From assembly GCA_025462805.1 (NCBI GenBank), contig JAOAPJ010000071.1, positions 1 to 5,466 of the forward strand: a stretch of DNA of 5,466 nucleotides, given 5' to 3'. The translations under genes were made by a program, and so were the position numbers. The notes beneath the pieces were generated by a model that made no database searches, was not told the DNA's origin, and saw nothing but the letters and a program-made list of their open reading frames with translations. The DNA is from Acidobacteriaceae bacterium. GTDB lineage: Bacteria > Acidobacteriota > Terriglobia > Terriglobales > Acidobacteriaceae. The stretch's first letter is position 1; each line of letters starts with the position of its first letter. Of the stretch, positions 1 to 5,466 are shown in pieces.

Positions 1-2
1 CG

Positions 3-107
3 TTCGGCCATCAGAGCTCACCCGTGACCGGGGCCGATCGACTCCTATGCAGATTCGGACCCGAGAACAACGCGACCGGGCAGACATGGCTGGCCAACCG
101 CTGCTGA
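3..107 (+). CDS. Possible 3' end of an unrecognised upstream gene (partial)
   Basis: The third forward frame is open from the left edge to a TGA at 105-107 and would encode about 34 C-terminal residues, ending in WLANRC. I do not recognise the fragment. The argument for coding is compositional: by hand count about 26 of 34 third codon positions are G or C, against about 16 of 28 in the phosphatase frame over 2-85. That fits an upstream gene reading through this stretch and overlapping the phosphatase start at 86 by 22 nt. Such an overlap would imply translational coupling with the phosphatase gene. The fragment is too short for a domain call, and the frame could be open by chance in GC-rich DNA. 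Confidence 0.3.
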   Translation, partial: FGHQSSPVTGADRLLCRFGPENNATGQTWLANRC

Positions 108-814
108 CCGCCGCTGGAATCACCGACCGCGGCCGCGTTCGCCGGACCAATGAGGATGCGTTTGTATTGCGTCCGGAGGCCGGTGTCTTCGTTGTCTGCG
201 ATGGCATGGGCGGGGCTGCCGCGGGTGAAACGGCGAGCCGTTTGGCTGCCGATACTGCAGCGGATGTTCTCGTCGCGTCCGGCCAGAGCGATGGAGCCAT
301 GCGCGAGGCTGTGCGGCAGGCGAATGTGGCCGTGTATGAACGTGCGCGGCAGGACCCGCAACTCGAGGGCATGGGCACCACGCTGGTGGCACTGAGCCTC
401 AGTGAGGCGTCAGTGCGCGTTGCGCATGTGGGAGACAGCCGGTGCTATCGCTGGAGGGATGGCCTGCTGCAGCGGCTTACGCAAGACCACTCTCTGGTGG
501 AAGAGCAGGTGCGCATTGGCCGCATGACGCGCGAGCAGGCACGCCGCTCGCCCATGCAGAACGTGATCACCCGGGCTGTAGGAACGCGGTCGGAGGTGAT
601 TGCGGATGTGCAGGAGCTGCCCGTGCACCGCGGCGATGTGTTTCTGCTGGCCTCCGATGGGCTGACGAGGGAGCTCTCGGATGCGGCGCTGAGCGCCATC
701 CTGGCGGTGGCCGGCGATGATCTGCAGGTGGCATGTGAGCGGATGGTGGCAAGCGCTAATACCGCAGGTGGCCGGGACAATATCACCTGCGTGCTGGCGC
801 GCGCCGGCGTCTGA
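86..814 (+). CDS. PP2C-family serine/threonine protein phosphatase (Stp1/PrpC type)
   Basis: Metal-dependent (Mn/Mg) phosphatase that removes phosphate from Ser/Thr residues, in bacteria usually opposing Hanks-type (PknB-like) kinases. It is predicted cytoplasmic, with no signal peptide or membrane segment. From the ATG at 86 it is 242 aa, a single compact catalytic domain of normal length for bacterial PP2Cs. The family motifs appear in order: GRVRRTNED (NED 22-24), VCDGMGG (39-43 for DGMGG), GMGTT (95-99), HVGDSR (116-119 for GDSR), LTQDHS (131-136), ASDGL (190-193 for SDGL) and GGRDN (228-232). The expected metal-binding aspartates D24, D39, D191 and D231 are all present, so it should be active. 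An in-frame ATG at 47 would add 13 residues, and the frame stays open to the left edge. I prefer 86 because family members begin just before the first strand and because the codon bias upstream favours another frame. Neither start has a clear Shine-Dalgarno site. No partner kinase lies within the window. Confidence 0.93.
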   Translation: MAGQPLLTAAGITDRGRVRRTNEDAFVLRPEAGVFVVCDGMGGAAAGETASRLAADTAADVLVASGQSDGAMREAVRQANVAVYERARQDPQLEGMGTTLVALSLSEASVRVAHVGDSRCYRWRDGLLQRLTQDHSLVEEQVRIGRMTREQARRSPMQNVITRAVGTRSEVIADVQELPVHRGDVFLLASDGLTRELSDAALSAILAVAGDDLQVACERMVASANTAGGRDNITCVLARAGV

Positions 815-828
815 TCACTTTGTAAACA

Positions 829-841
829 GCACCCGAGGTGC
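829..841. terminator. Small hairpin between convergent genes; weak terminator candidate
   Basis: A perfect 5-bp GC-rich stem (GCACC/GGTGC) with a 3-nt loop lies in the 31-bp gap between the phosphatase stop (814) and the stop of the minus-strand gene (846). Read on the minus strand it is followed by TGTTTAC, a poor U-rich tail. Read on the plus strand there is no T-run. The location suits a shared terminator, but the stem is short and may be fortuitous. Confidence 0.25.
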
Positions 842-845
842 GTCG

Positions 846-1502
846 CTATGGCGCGTCCTTTGGTACGTGCAGCGCCTGGTTCTGGGCTATGCAGTTCGTA
901 TAGGTCTTCAGGAAGCGGCTACTGAGCTGCCGATACTGCTCGATGGTCTGGAAGCGTCGCGTCAATGGCTCCTGGTTCAATAAATACACGCTGGTTGCGA
1001 TGTGGCGCGTGTCGTCAAAGATCAGATAGAAGCCCAGCGTACCGCCGTGCAGGGAGGTGCGGTTGAAGCCGCGCACCTCCAGTCCATGGACCTCACGGGG
1101 AAAGGTACTGTCCGGCAGTGTGTCGTGGCTCGAAGAGAGCATGGTGTCGAGCGAGTCGAGCAGCGTCTGTTTTTCAACCGCCCACGTGTCGTCGGGCAGG
1201 ATCTCCGGCTTTACATTCGCGAAGAAGTCACCGCCGATGCCGTAGGCGAACAGGACACGCCGACCGGCCAGCATGCGAATGGTTTTCGGGCCGGACTTCG
1301 TGTCCACCGACCGTTCCTGTGTACCGGGCGGCAGAGAGTCGACCTTCACGATCTGCAGCCCGTCATCGAAGGTGCAGGATTCGTAGTCATGCAGCGCGCT
1401 GTCGTCGGTCCTGAGGCGTGCCGGTGGCGCTGCAGGCGTGCTCTGCCCAGATAGGCTCGTCGTGATCAGCAGAACACCGTTGGCGAGGTACAGCATTCGC
1501 AT
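846..1502 (-). CDS. Secreted protein of unknown family (218 aa)
   Basis: I do not recognise the family. From the ATG at 1502 the product is 218 aa. Residues 1-20 look like a Sec signal peptide: a short n-region (MRMLY), a hydrophobic core (LANGVLLITTSLS) and a likely cleavage around residues 18-21. A Pro/Ala-rich linker follows (22-28), so the mature protein is probably periplasmic or extracellular. The mature part is soluble, with no second hydrophobic helix. It has exactly two cysteines, C43 (in ESCTFDD) and C204 (in TYTNCIAQ), which could form a disulfide joining the two ends of the domain. Other segments are an Asp/Ser-rich stretch (116-133), a beta-like stretch with FYLIFDD (158-164), and a probable C-terminal helix (185-205). 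The open frame continues upstream to 2015, but that part is antisense to glyQ and is not needed. An alternative ATG at 1496 would shorten the protein by two residues. No Shine-Dalgarno site is visible. The gene is single, convergent with the phosphatase and divergent from glyQ. Confidence 0.75.
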   Translation of the reverse strand: MRMLYLANGVLLITTSLSGQSTPAAPPARLRTDDSALHDYESCTFDDGLQIVKVDSLPPGTQERSVDTKSGPKTIRMLAGRRVLFAYGIGGDFFANVKPEILPDDTWAVEKQTLLDSLDTMLSSSHDTLPDSTFPREVHGLEVRGFNRTSLHGGTLGFYLIFDDTRHIATSVYLLNQEPLTRRFQTIEQYRQLSSRFLKTYTNCIAQNQALHVPKDAP

Positions 1503-1506
1503 GCGA

Positions 1507-1529
1507 TATCGGCAGTATACGGGCCGATA
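1507..1529. repeat. Perfect 7-bp inverted repeat; candidate operator
   Basis: TATCGGC (1507-1513) and GCCGATA (1523-1529) are exact reverse complements separated by 9 bp that contain the palindrome GTATAC (1515-1520). The dyad centre is at 1518. The element lies in the 66-bp divergent region, covers the -10-like hexamer of the minus-strand gene, and sits about 50 bp upstream of the glyQ start. This geometry would suit a dimeric regulator acting as a repressor of the minus-strand gene, though that role is inference. The repeat itself is directly visible. Confidence 0.5.
1514..1519 (-). promoter_or_regulatory. -10-like TATACT for the minus-strand secreted protein gene
   Basis: On the minus strand this reads TATACT, five of six matches to TATAAT, and it ends 11 nt before the ATG at 1502. 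Transcription would start near 1507, leaving a leader of about 5 nt. No good -35 hexamer is found at a 16-18 bp spacing: the 17-bp position reads CACAAC. It overlaps the inverted repeat at 1507-1529. Confidence 0.35.
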
Positions 1530-1556
1530 GGGCGAAGTTGTGTCACGACGCTCGTT

Positions 1557-1562
1557 TAGAAT
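1557..1562 (+). promoter_or_regulatory. -10-like TAGAAT just upstream of the glyQ start
   Basis: TAGAAT fits the TANNNT core of a -10 element and ends 6 nt before the GTG at 1569. A transcript from it would begin at or within one or two bases of the start codon, giving a leaderless glyQ-glyS mRNA. No -35 match is seen at standard spacing. Its first three bases are also an in-frame TAG, which rules out any start upstream of 1569. An alternative weaker hexamer, TATACG at 1516-1521, would give a leader of about 40 nt. Confidence 0.3.
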
Positions 1563-1568
1563 CAACAT

Positions 1569-2510
1569 GTGGCGAACGCGAACGCACTCACCTTTCAGCA
1601 GCTCCTTTTCAATCTGCAGACCTTCTGGGCGGCGCGCGGTTGTGTGCTGCAACAGCCCTATGACGTTGAAGTCGGTGCCGGGACCATGTCGCCAGACACC
1701 TTCCTGCGCGTGCTGGGACCGCGGCCGATCAACATCGCCTATGCCCAGCCTTCGCGCCGCCCCGCAGATGGACGCTATGGCGAGAATCCCAATCGACTCT
1801 ACAAGCACACGCAGTTCCAGGTGATTCTGAAGCCGCCGCCGGAGCGCGTGCAGGAGATCTATCTCGAGTCCCTGGCGGCGATGGGGATCGATCTGCGAGT
1901 GCATGACCTCAAGTTCGAGGAGGACAACTGGGAGTGGCCGGCCGGCGGAGCGTGGGGCGTAGGCTGGCAGGTGATGCTCGATGGGTTGGAGATCACGCAG
2001 TTCACCTACTTCCAACAGTGTGGCGGGGTGGAACTGGACCCCATCTGTGCAGAGCTGACGTACGGCCTTGAGCGAATAGCAGCCTTCCTGCAGGATGTGG
2101 ATTCGATCTATGAGATCGTGTGGGCGCGCGATCCGCTGAGTGGCCGCGCCATCACCTATGGTGAGGTGCGGTTGCAGGAAGAGGTGCAGTTCTCGACCTA
2201 TAACTTTGAGTACGCGGATGTCGCGAAGTTATGGGAACACTTCCGGCTGTATGACGAGGAGTGCCAGTCGCTGCTTGCGCTGGTGCGCAAGGACGAGGCT
2301 GCGCGCAGGGAGCGCGACCGAGTGCCCGTGCTCGCAGCCTATGATCTGTGCCTGAAGTGCTCTCACCTGTTCAATCTGCTGGATGCGCGTGGCGCCATCA
2401 GCGTGACCGAGCGGGTAGGAATCATTGCCCGCATACGCAACCTGACCGTCGGGGTGGCACGGGCTTACGTCGCTACTCTGGGTACGCCTGCAGTGGCGCG
2501 GGTTGCCTGA
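1569..2510 (+). CDS. glyQ: Glycyl-tRNA synthetase alpha subunit (GTG start)
   Basis: Catalytic-core subunit of the bacterial alpha2beta2 glycyl-tRNA synthetase, a cytoplasmic class II enzyme that activates glycine with ATP and charges tRNA-Gly together with GlyS. The product is 313 aa, close to the roughly 300 aa usual for the family. Signatures seen in order: VEVGAGT (33-39), [17 protein letters not shown] (60-76, the motif 2 region), FQVILKP (83-89), FEEDNWE (116-122), TQFTYFQQ (143-150), LTYGLER (163-169, the motif 3 region), [10 protein letters not shown] (209-218) and [15 protein letters not shown] (268-282). The Arg/Lys/Glu-rich stretch at 240-251 is about ten residues longer than I recall for the E. 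coli protein. The start is GTG: the in-frame TAG at 1557-1559 leaves GTG 1569 as the first possible initiator, and it places the N-terminus exactly where homologues begin. An ATG at 1567 overlaps it but is in another frame. No Shine-Dalgarno site is visible. glyS follows after 23 bp. Confidence 0.97.
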   Translation: MANANALTFQQLLFNLQTFWAARGCVLQQPYDVEVGAGTMSPDTFLRVLGPRPINIAYAQPSRRPADGRYGENPNRLYKHTQFQVILKPPPERVQEIYLESLAAMGIDLRVHDLKFEEDNWEWPAGGAWGVGWQVMLDGLEITQFTYFQQCGGVELDPICAELTYGLERIAAFLQDVDSIYEIVWARDPLSGRAITYGEVRLQEEVQFSTYNFEYADVAKLWEHFRLYDEECQSLLALVRKDEAARRERDRVPVLAAYDLCLKCSHLFNLLDARGAISVTERVGIIARIRNLTVGVARAYVATLGTPAVARVA

Positions 2511-2515
2511 GCCCC

Positions 2516-2522
2516 GAGAGGA
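2516..2522 (+). promoter_or_regulatory. Ribosome binding site of glyS
   Basis: GAGAGGA lies 11 nt upstream of the ATG at 2534, between the glyQ stop and glyS. It is the only convincing Shine-Dalgarno-like site in the window. It supports 2534 as the real start rather than the longer open frame that begins at 2348 inside glyQ. Confidence 0.5.
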
Positions 2523-2533
2523 CTGAACGAGAG

Positions 2534-4651
2534 ATGGCAGAGTTCCTGTTTGAGATTGGCCTCGAGGAGATTCCTGCGCGCATGATCACGGGCGCCGAAG
2601 AGGAATTGGCGGAGCGCGTAAAAACGCTGCTCGAGGGAGAGCGCTTGCTCGTGAGTGGCGCCAGATTGCGCAGCTACGCAACACCGCGGCGCCTGGCCGT
2701 GCATGTCAGCGGCGTTCTGGAGCGGCAGAGCGATGTGACCGAGCAGATGATCGGCCCAGCGTGGAAGGTCGCATTCAAGGACGATCAGCCGACGCCGGCG
2801 GCCGCTGCCTTCGCCAAGAAGGCGGGAGTGGCAGTCGAGGCGCTGGTCAAGCAGACGACACCGAAGGGCGAATACGTATCGGCTACGGTGACGAGGTCCG
2901 GAAGAAGCGCCGCGGAGGTCCTAGTCGAACAACTCCCCGGCCAGTTGTCGAAGATTTACTGGGCCAAGAACATGTATTGGCGGCCGGGCAAGCCGGAGCG
3001 CTTCGTGCGGCCGGTGCGGTGGATGGTGGCTCTGCTTGATGCCGCCGTGGTGCCGGTAGAGTTCGGCGGCAAGCTGGCGGCCACCCTTACCTACGGCCAT
3101 CGCGTGCTGCATGGTGAGGCGCCCGTGCCGGTGATGACGCCTGCCGACTACGCGAGCAGGCTTGAGTCGGCGTATGTGCTGGTAGACGTGAGCGCGCGGC
3201 GGGAACGTATTCGCAAGGCGCTCGACCGGGCCATGCGAACGGTCGACGGAGCGCGATGGCGCGAGGACGCCGCTCTGGTGGATTCGGTGACGCAGCTTAC
3301 CGAGTGGCCGAGCGTTATCCTGGGCACCTTCGAGCGTGAGTATCTGGACCTGCCCGAAGAAGTGCTGGTGACCGTGATGCGCGACCACCAGAAGTACTTC
3401 GCGGTTGAGGATGCGAACGGCCGCCTCGCGCCGCATTTCCTCGCCGTTCTCAACACGGAGGTGGACGCGGCGGGTGAGGCGATCATCCGGCATGGCAATG
3501 AGCGCGTGCTGCGCGCGCGATTCAACGACGCGCGCTTCTTCTGGACCTTCGACCAGAAGGCGTTTCTGGCAGAGCGTGTCGAACTGCTGAAGGCGGTGAC
3601 TTTCCAGAAGGATCTCGGCAGCTACTACACGAAGACGGAGACGAACCTGCGGCTGGCGGCGGCGCTGGCGAAGACAGTGTCCACGCATGGGGTGGCGGTG
3701 GACGAGGCGGCGCTGCTCACCGCGACCAAGCTGGCAAAGGCCGACCTCACGGCGGAGCTGGTCAAAGAGTTCACCGAGCTGCAGGGCGTGATTGGCGGGC
3801 TCTATGCGCGGGCGGAGGGGCTGGGGGATGCGGTTGCTCAGGCCATCTACTGGCAGTACCGGCCGGCGGCGGCGGACGATGCTATCCCGCCCACCGTCGA
3901 GGGCCAATTGCTTGGGCTGGCCGATCGTATGTCCACGATCGTCGACATGTTTGCCATCGGGCTTGAGCCGACGGGGTCCAAGGATCCGTTCGCGCTTCGG
4001 CGTGCGGCGAACGGCGTGATCCGCATTCTGGCCGAGTCGTCGCTGCCACTCACTCTGGGCGAGTTGGAGCGCCTTGCGATGAGCCCGGAGCAGGACGCGC
4101 TGGCGGAGACCACGACTTCGGCGGTGGCGGCGTTCTTCCGCGAGCGGCTCGACTTCTACCTGCGCGAAGTGCTGGGGTACAGCTACGACGTGACGAAGGC
4201 CGTGCTGGCTGCAGGCGCGGACGATGTGGCTGACGCGATTGCGCGTGCGAATGCGTTGACTGCCGTGCGCGCGTCCGATGCAGAAGGGCACGTGGCTGCC
4301 ATATCGGCGGCGTTCAAGCGTATCCAGAACATCCTGCGGCAGGCGCGTGAGAAGGGTGAAGCTTACGGCACAGCCGCAGTTGCCGACTCGCTGGTTGAGG
4401 CCGAGGAGCGTGCGTTGCACGACCGGCTCTCGGCGGTCGCTCCGCAGGTCGAGGCGCTAGCCGCCCAGCGCAGTTATGCGGAGGCGCTCGAGAGGATTGC
4501 GACGCTGCGGCCGGTGGTGGATGCGTTCTTCGACAAGGTGATGGTGATGGCTCCAGACGAGGCGCTGCGGCGCAATCGGCTGTCGCTGATCGCAGAGGTG
4601 CAGCGGCGCTTTTCGAGCATCGCAGATTTTTCGGAGATCGTAGCGAGCTGA
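2534..4651 (+). CDS. glyS: Glycyl-tRNA synthetase beta subunit
   Basis: Large subunit of the alpha2beta2 glycyl-tRNA synthetase. It binds tRNA-Gly, including the anticodon, and is required for aminoacylation together with GlyQ in the cytoplasm. The product is 705 aa, close to the roughly 690 aa E. coli protein. It opens with the typical FLFEIGLEEIPARM (4-17). Conserved blocks follow: WMVALL in the N-terminal third, LPEE...DHQKYF (273-289), HGNERVLRARFNDARFFW (320-337), EFTELQGVIGG with YARAEG (about 415-430), and DPFALRRAANGV (484-495). The last block begins the C-terminal part, which ends in a DALR-type anticodon-binding region with DEALRRNRLSLI near the C-terminus. No frameshift or gap is visible. 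The frame is open upstream to 2348, but those 62 codons overlap glyQ and look nothing like the family. The ATG at 2534 has a Shine-Dalgarno-like site and gives the family N-terminus. It is probably co-transcribed with glyQ. Confidence 0.97.
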   Translation: MAEFLFEIGLEEIPARMITGAEEELAERVKTLLEGERLLVSGARLRSYATPRRLAVHVSGVLERQSDVTEQMIGPAWKVAFKDDQPTPAAAAFAKKAGVAVEALVKQTTPKGEYVSATVTRSGRSAAEVLVEQLPGQLSKIYWAKNMYWRPGKPERFVRPVRWMVALLDAAVVPVEFGGKLAATLTYGHRVLHGEAPVPVMTPADYASRLESAYVLVDVSARRERIRKALDRAMRTVDGARWREDAALVDSVTQLTEWPSVILGTFEREYLDLPEEVLVTVMRDHQKYFAVEDANGRLAPHFLAVLNTEVDAAGEAIIRHGNERVLRARFNDARFFWTFDQKAFLAERVELLKAVTFQKDLGSYYTKTETNLRLAAALAKTVSTHGVAVDEAALLTATKLAKADLTAELVKEFTELQGVIGGLYARAEGLGDAVAQAIYWQYRPAAADDAIPPTVEGQLLGLADRMSTIVDMFAIGLEPTGSKDPFALRRAANGVIRILAESSLPLTLGELERLAMSPEQDALAETTTSAVAAFFRERLDFYLREVLGYSYDVTKAVLAAGADDVADAIARANALTAVRASDAEGHVAAISAAFKRIQNILRQAREKGEAYGTAAVADSLVEAEERALHDRLSAVAPQVEALAAQRSYAEALERIATLRPVVDAFFDKVMVMAPDEALRRNRLSLIAEVQRRFSSIADFSEIVAS

Positions 4652-4670
4652 TGCCTGGGTGGCCGGGCAT
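4651..4670 (+). terminator. Hairpin at the glyS stop codon; terminator candidate
   Basis: The 20 nt starting at the last base of the glyS TGA fold into an 8-bp stem: ATGCCTGG pairs with CCGGGCAT, with one G-U wobble, around a GTGG tetraloop. Position and strength suit the end of the glyQ-glyS transcript. However, the sequence after it (GGCCTTCCGC) has no U-run, so it is not a standard intrinsic terminator. It could instead slow or shield the 3' end, or be incidental. Confidence 0.35.
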
Positions 4671-4684
4671 GGCCTTCCGCGTCG

Positions 4685-4698
4685 GGTATCGGTATCAT
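4685..4698 (+). promoter_or_regulatory. Tandem GGTATC repeat with -10-like TATCAT upstream of the isomerase gene
   Basis: GGTATC occurs twice in tandem (4685-4690 and 4691-4696). The second copy runs into TATCAT (4693-4698), five of six matches to the -10 consensus and 10 nt before the ATG at 4709. A start site near 4705 would leave only a few nucleotides of leader. The 17-bp upstream position (TGGCCT) is a poor -35. The call is weak and rests on the hexamer and its spacing only. Confidence 0.2.
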
Positions 4699-4708
4699 GG
4701 TCGGCCAT

Positions 4709-5466
4709 ATGGGATTGCATACTCGACGTCGCTTCCTCCAGGCCACGGCTACCTCTGCTGCTTACGCTCTGACCTTCTCCTCCACACGGCGGGCTCTTGC
4801 CTCGCCGTTCGGCCTTCCGCTCGGGCTGCAGCTCTACTCGGTACGCGAGGTGCTGCCGAAGGATTACGACGGCACGCTGCGCAAGGTGGCGGCGCTCGGG
4901 TATCGCGAGGTGGAGGCGGCGGGGTTCTTCGGCCACTCTCCGGCGCAGGTCAAGCAGGCGATGACGGCGGCGGGCCTGCACTGCGTCAGCGCGCATTATC
5001 CGTGGGTACAGCTCTCGGACAAGCTCGACTCCATCATCGACTTCCATAAGCAGCTTGGCGCGGAGTACATCGTATGTGCCTTTCCCGGACACAAGACGCC
5101 GCCGAGCAAGGGCAACGAGCGTAACTTCACGCTGGAGGACTGGCACTGGAACGCGGAGCAGTTCAACCGCGTCGGCGCGACGGTGAAGAAGGCCGGGCTG
5201 CGCTTCGGCTACCACAATCACACGCCGGAGTTCGTGAAGGAGGGAGACGTAGTCCCTTATGACGAGCTGCTGAAGTTGACGGATCCGAACCTGGTGACGT
5301 TCGAGATGGACTGTGGCTGGGTGACGGTCGGCGGCGCCGATCCGGTGGCCTATCTGCACAAGTATCCAGACCGTATCTCCATGCTGCACGTGAAGGACTT
5401 TAAACCGGGTGTGAAGGATGCTGCGGGGCGGCCGCAGTCGGCGGAGCTGGGCCAGGGGAGCGCCGA
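4709..5466 (+). CDS. Tat-exported sugar phosphate isomerase/epimerase-like TIM-barrel protein (partial, 3' end beyond window)
   Basis: Member of the xylose-isomerase-like TIM-barrel superfamily (AP endonuclease family 2 fold), whose members isomerise or epimerise sugars and related compounds with a divalent metal. The exact substrate cannot be read from sequence. The first 252 residues are present and the frame is open at the right edge. The N-terminus is a twin-arginine signal: TRRRFLQ (5-11) matches the S/T-R-R-x-F-L-K pattern, then a mildly hydrophobic stretch (12-23), a basic c-region with RR (27-28), and ALA before a likely cut after residue 31. The mature enzyme would therefore be exported folded, probably with its metal, to the periplasm. 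Barrel segments follow: GLQLYSVRE (39-47), the GYREVEAAGF strand, AHYPW, FGYHNHTPEF (H169 and H171), FEMDCGW (D201) and LHVKDF (H227). The D and H residues are the sort used as metal ligands in this family. An in-frame ATG at 4697 would add four residues; 4709 gives the normal Tat n-region length. Such exported isomerases are common in Acidobacteriota and Bacteroidota. Confidence 0.88.
   Translation, partial: MGLHTRRRFLQATATSAAYALTFSSTRRALASPFGLPLGLQLYSVREVLPKDYDGTLRKVAALGYREVEAAGFFGHSPAQVKQAMTAAGLHCVSAHYPWVQLSDKLDSIIDFHKQLGAEYIVCAFPGHKTPPSKGNERNFTLEDWHWNAEQFNRVGATVKKAGLRFGYHNHTPEFVKEGDVVPYDELLKLTDPNLVTFEMDCGWVTVGGADPVAYLHKYPDRISMLHVKDFKPGVKDAAGRPQSAELGQGSA

Noticed and set aside
1503..1568. 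T-box riboswitch or other leader control of the glycyl-tRNA synthetase operon
   Set aside because: Only 66 bp separate the divergent genes, far too little for a T-box leader, and no specifier or antiterminator structure is seen.
1503..2015. Upstream extension of the secreted orphan by 171 codons
   Set aside because: The extension is antisense to the conserved 5' part of glyQ, and the signal peptide appears only when translation begins near 1502.
2348..2533. Longer glyS reading frame starting inside glyQ
   Set aside because: These 62 codons do not resemble any GlyS N-terminus. The ATG at 2534 has a Shine-Dalgarno-like site and the conserved start of the family.
2921..4420. Open frame of 499 codons on the minus strand, antisense to glyS
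   Set aside because: It is the mirror of a GC-rich coding gene. The translation is rich in Arg, His, Gln and Leu and resembles no family, while glyS on the other strand is unmistakable.
4687..4710. Possible second copy of the TATCGGC/GCCGATA operator before the isomerase gene
   Set aside because: Only TATCGG and a mismatched GGCCATA are present with different spacing. TATCGGC also occurs inside glyS near 2877 and 4303, so the half-site is common by chance here.
4457..5389. Open frame of 310 codons on the minus strand across the glyS end and the isomerase gene
   Set aside because: Same artefact: an Arg/His-rich shadow spanning two genes that are well supported on the plus strand.
1..5466. 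Mobile element, defence system, CRISPR array, tRNA or rRNA
   Set aside because: No transposase or integrase, no spaced direct repeats, no RNA-gene signatures and no shift in composition were found. Apart from the orphan, the genes are ordinary chromosomal ones.

Overview
The window is high-GC bacterial DNA carrying four well-supported chromosomal genes, one unrecognised gene, and what is probably the tail of another gene at the left edge. Separate glyQ and glyS genes (alpha2beta2 glycyl-tRNA synthetase) next to a Tat-exported xylose-isomerase-like TIM-barrel protein, together with the general codon use, suggest an Acidobacteriota member of the Terriglobus/Granulicella/Acidobacterium kind. That placement is inference from gene content and family resemblance; no marker here proves it.

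Layout from left to right: (1) a few codons that may be the end of an upstream gene (3-107, +); (2) a compact PP2C-type Ser/Thr phosphatase (86-814, +); (3) a convergent 31-bp gap with a small hairpin; (4) a gene for a secreted protein of unknown family on the minus strand (1502-846); (5) a 66-bp divergent intergenic region with a perfect 7-bp inverted repeat and -10-like hexamers facing both ways; (6) glyQ (1569-2510, GTG start) and glyS (2534-4651), 23 bp apart and almost certainly one operon; (7) a 20-nt hairpin directly on the glyS stop codon; (8) a Tat-signal sugar phosphate isomerase/epimerase-like gene (from 4709, +) that runs off the right edge.

How the genes relate: glyQ and glyS make one enzyme that charges tRNA-Gly. 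The phosphatase would reverse Hanks-type Ser/Thr kinase phosphorylation. The secreted orphan and the exported isomerase act outside the cytoplasm and have no visible functional link to the synthetase. No mobile element, CRISPR array, tRNA, rRNA or phage gene is visible, and no new multi-gene system is apparent. The points most worth a second look are the dyad in the orphan/glyQ divergent promoter region, the near-absence of 5' leaders and Shine-Dalgarno sites at three starts, and the orphan secreted protein itself. There is no gene-free stretch longer than about 70 bp.
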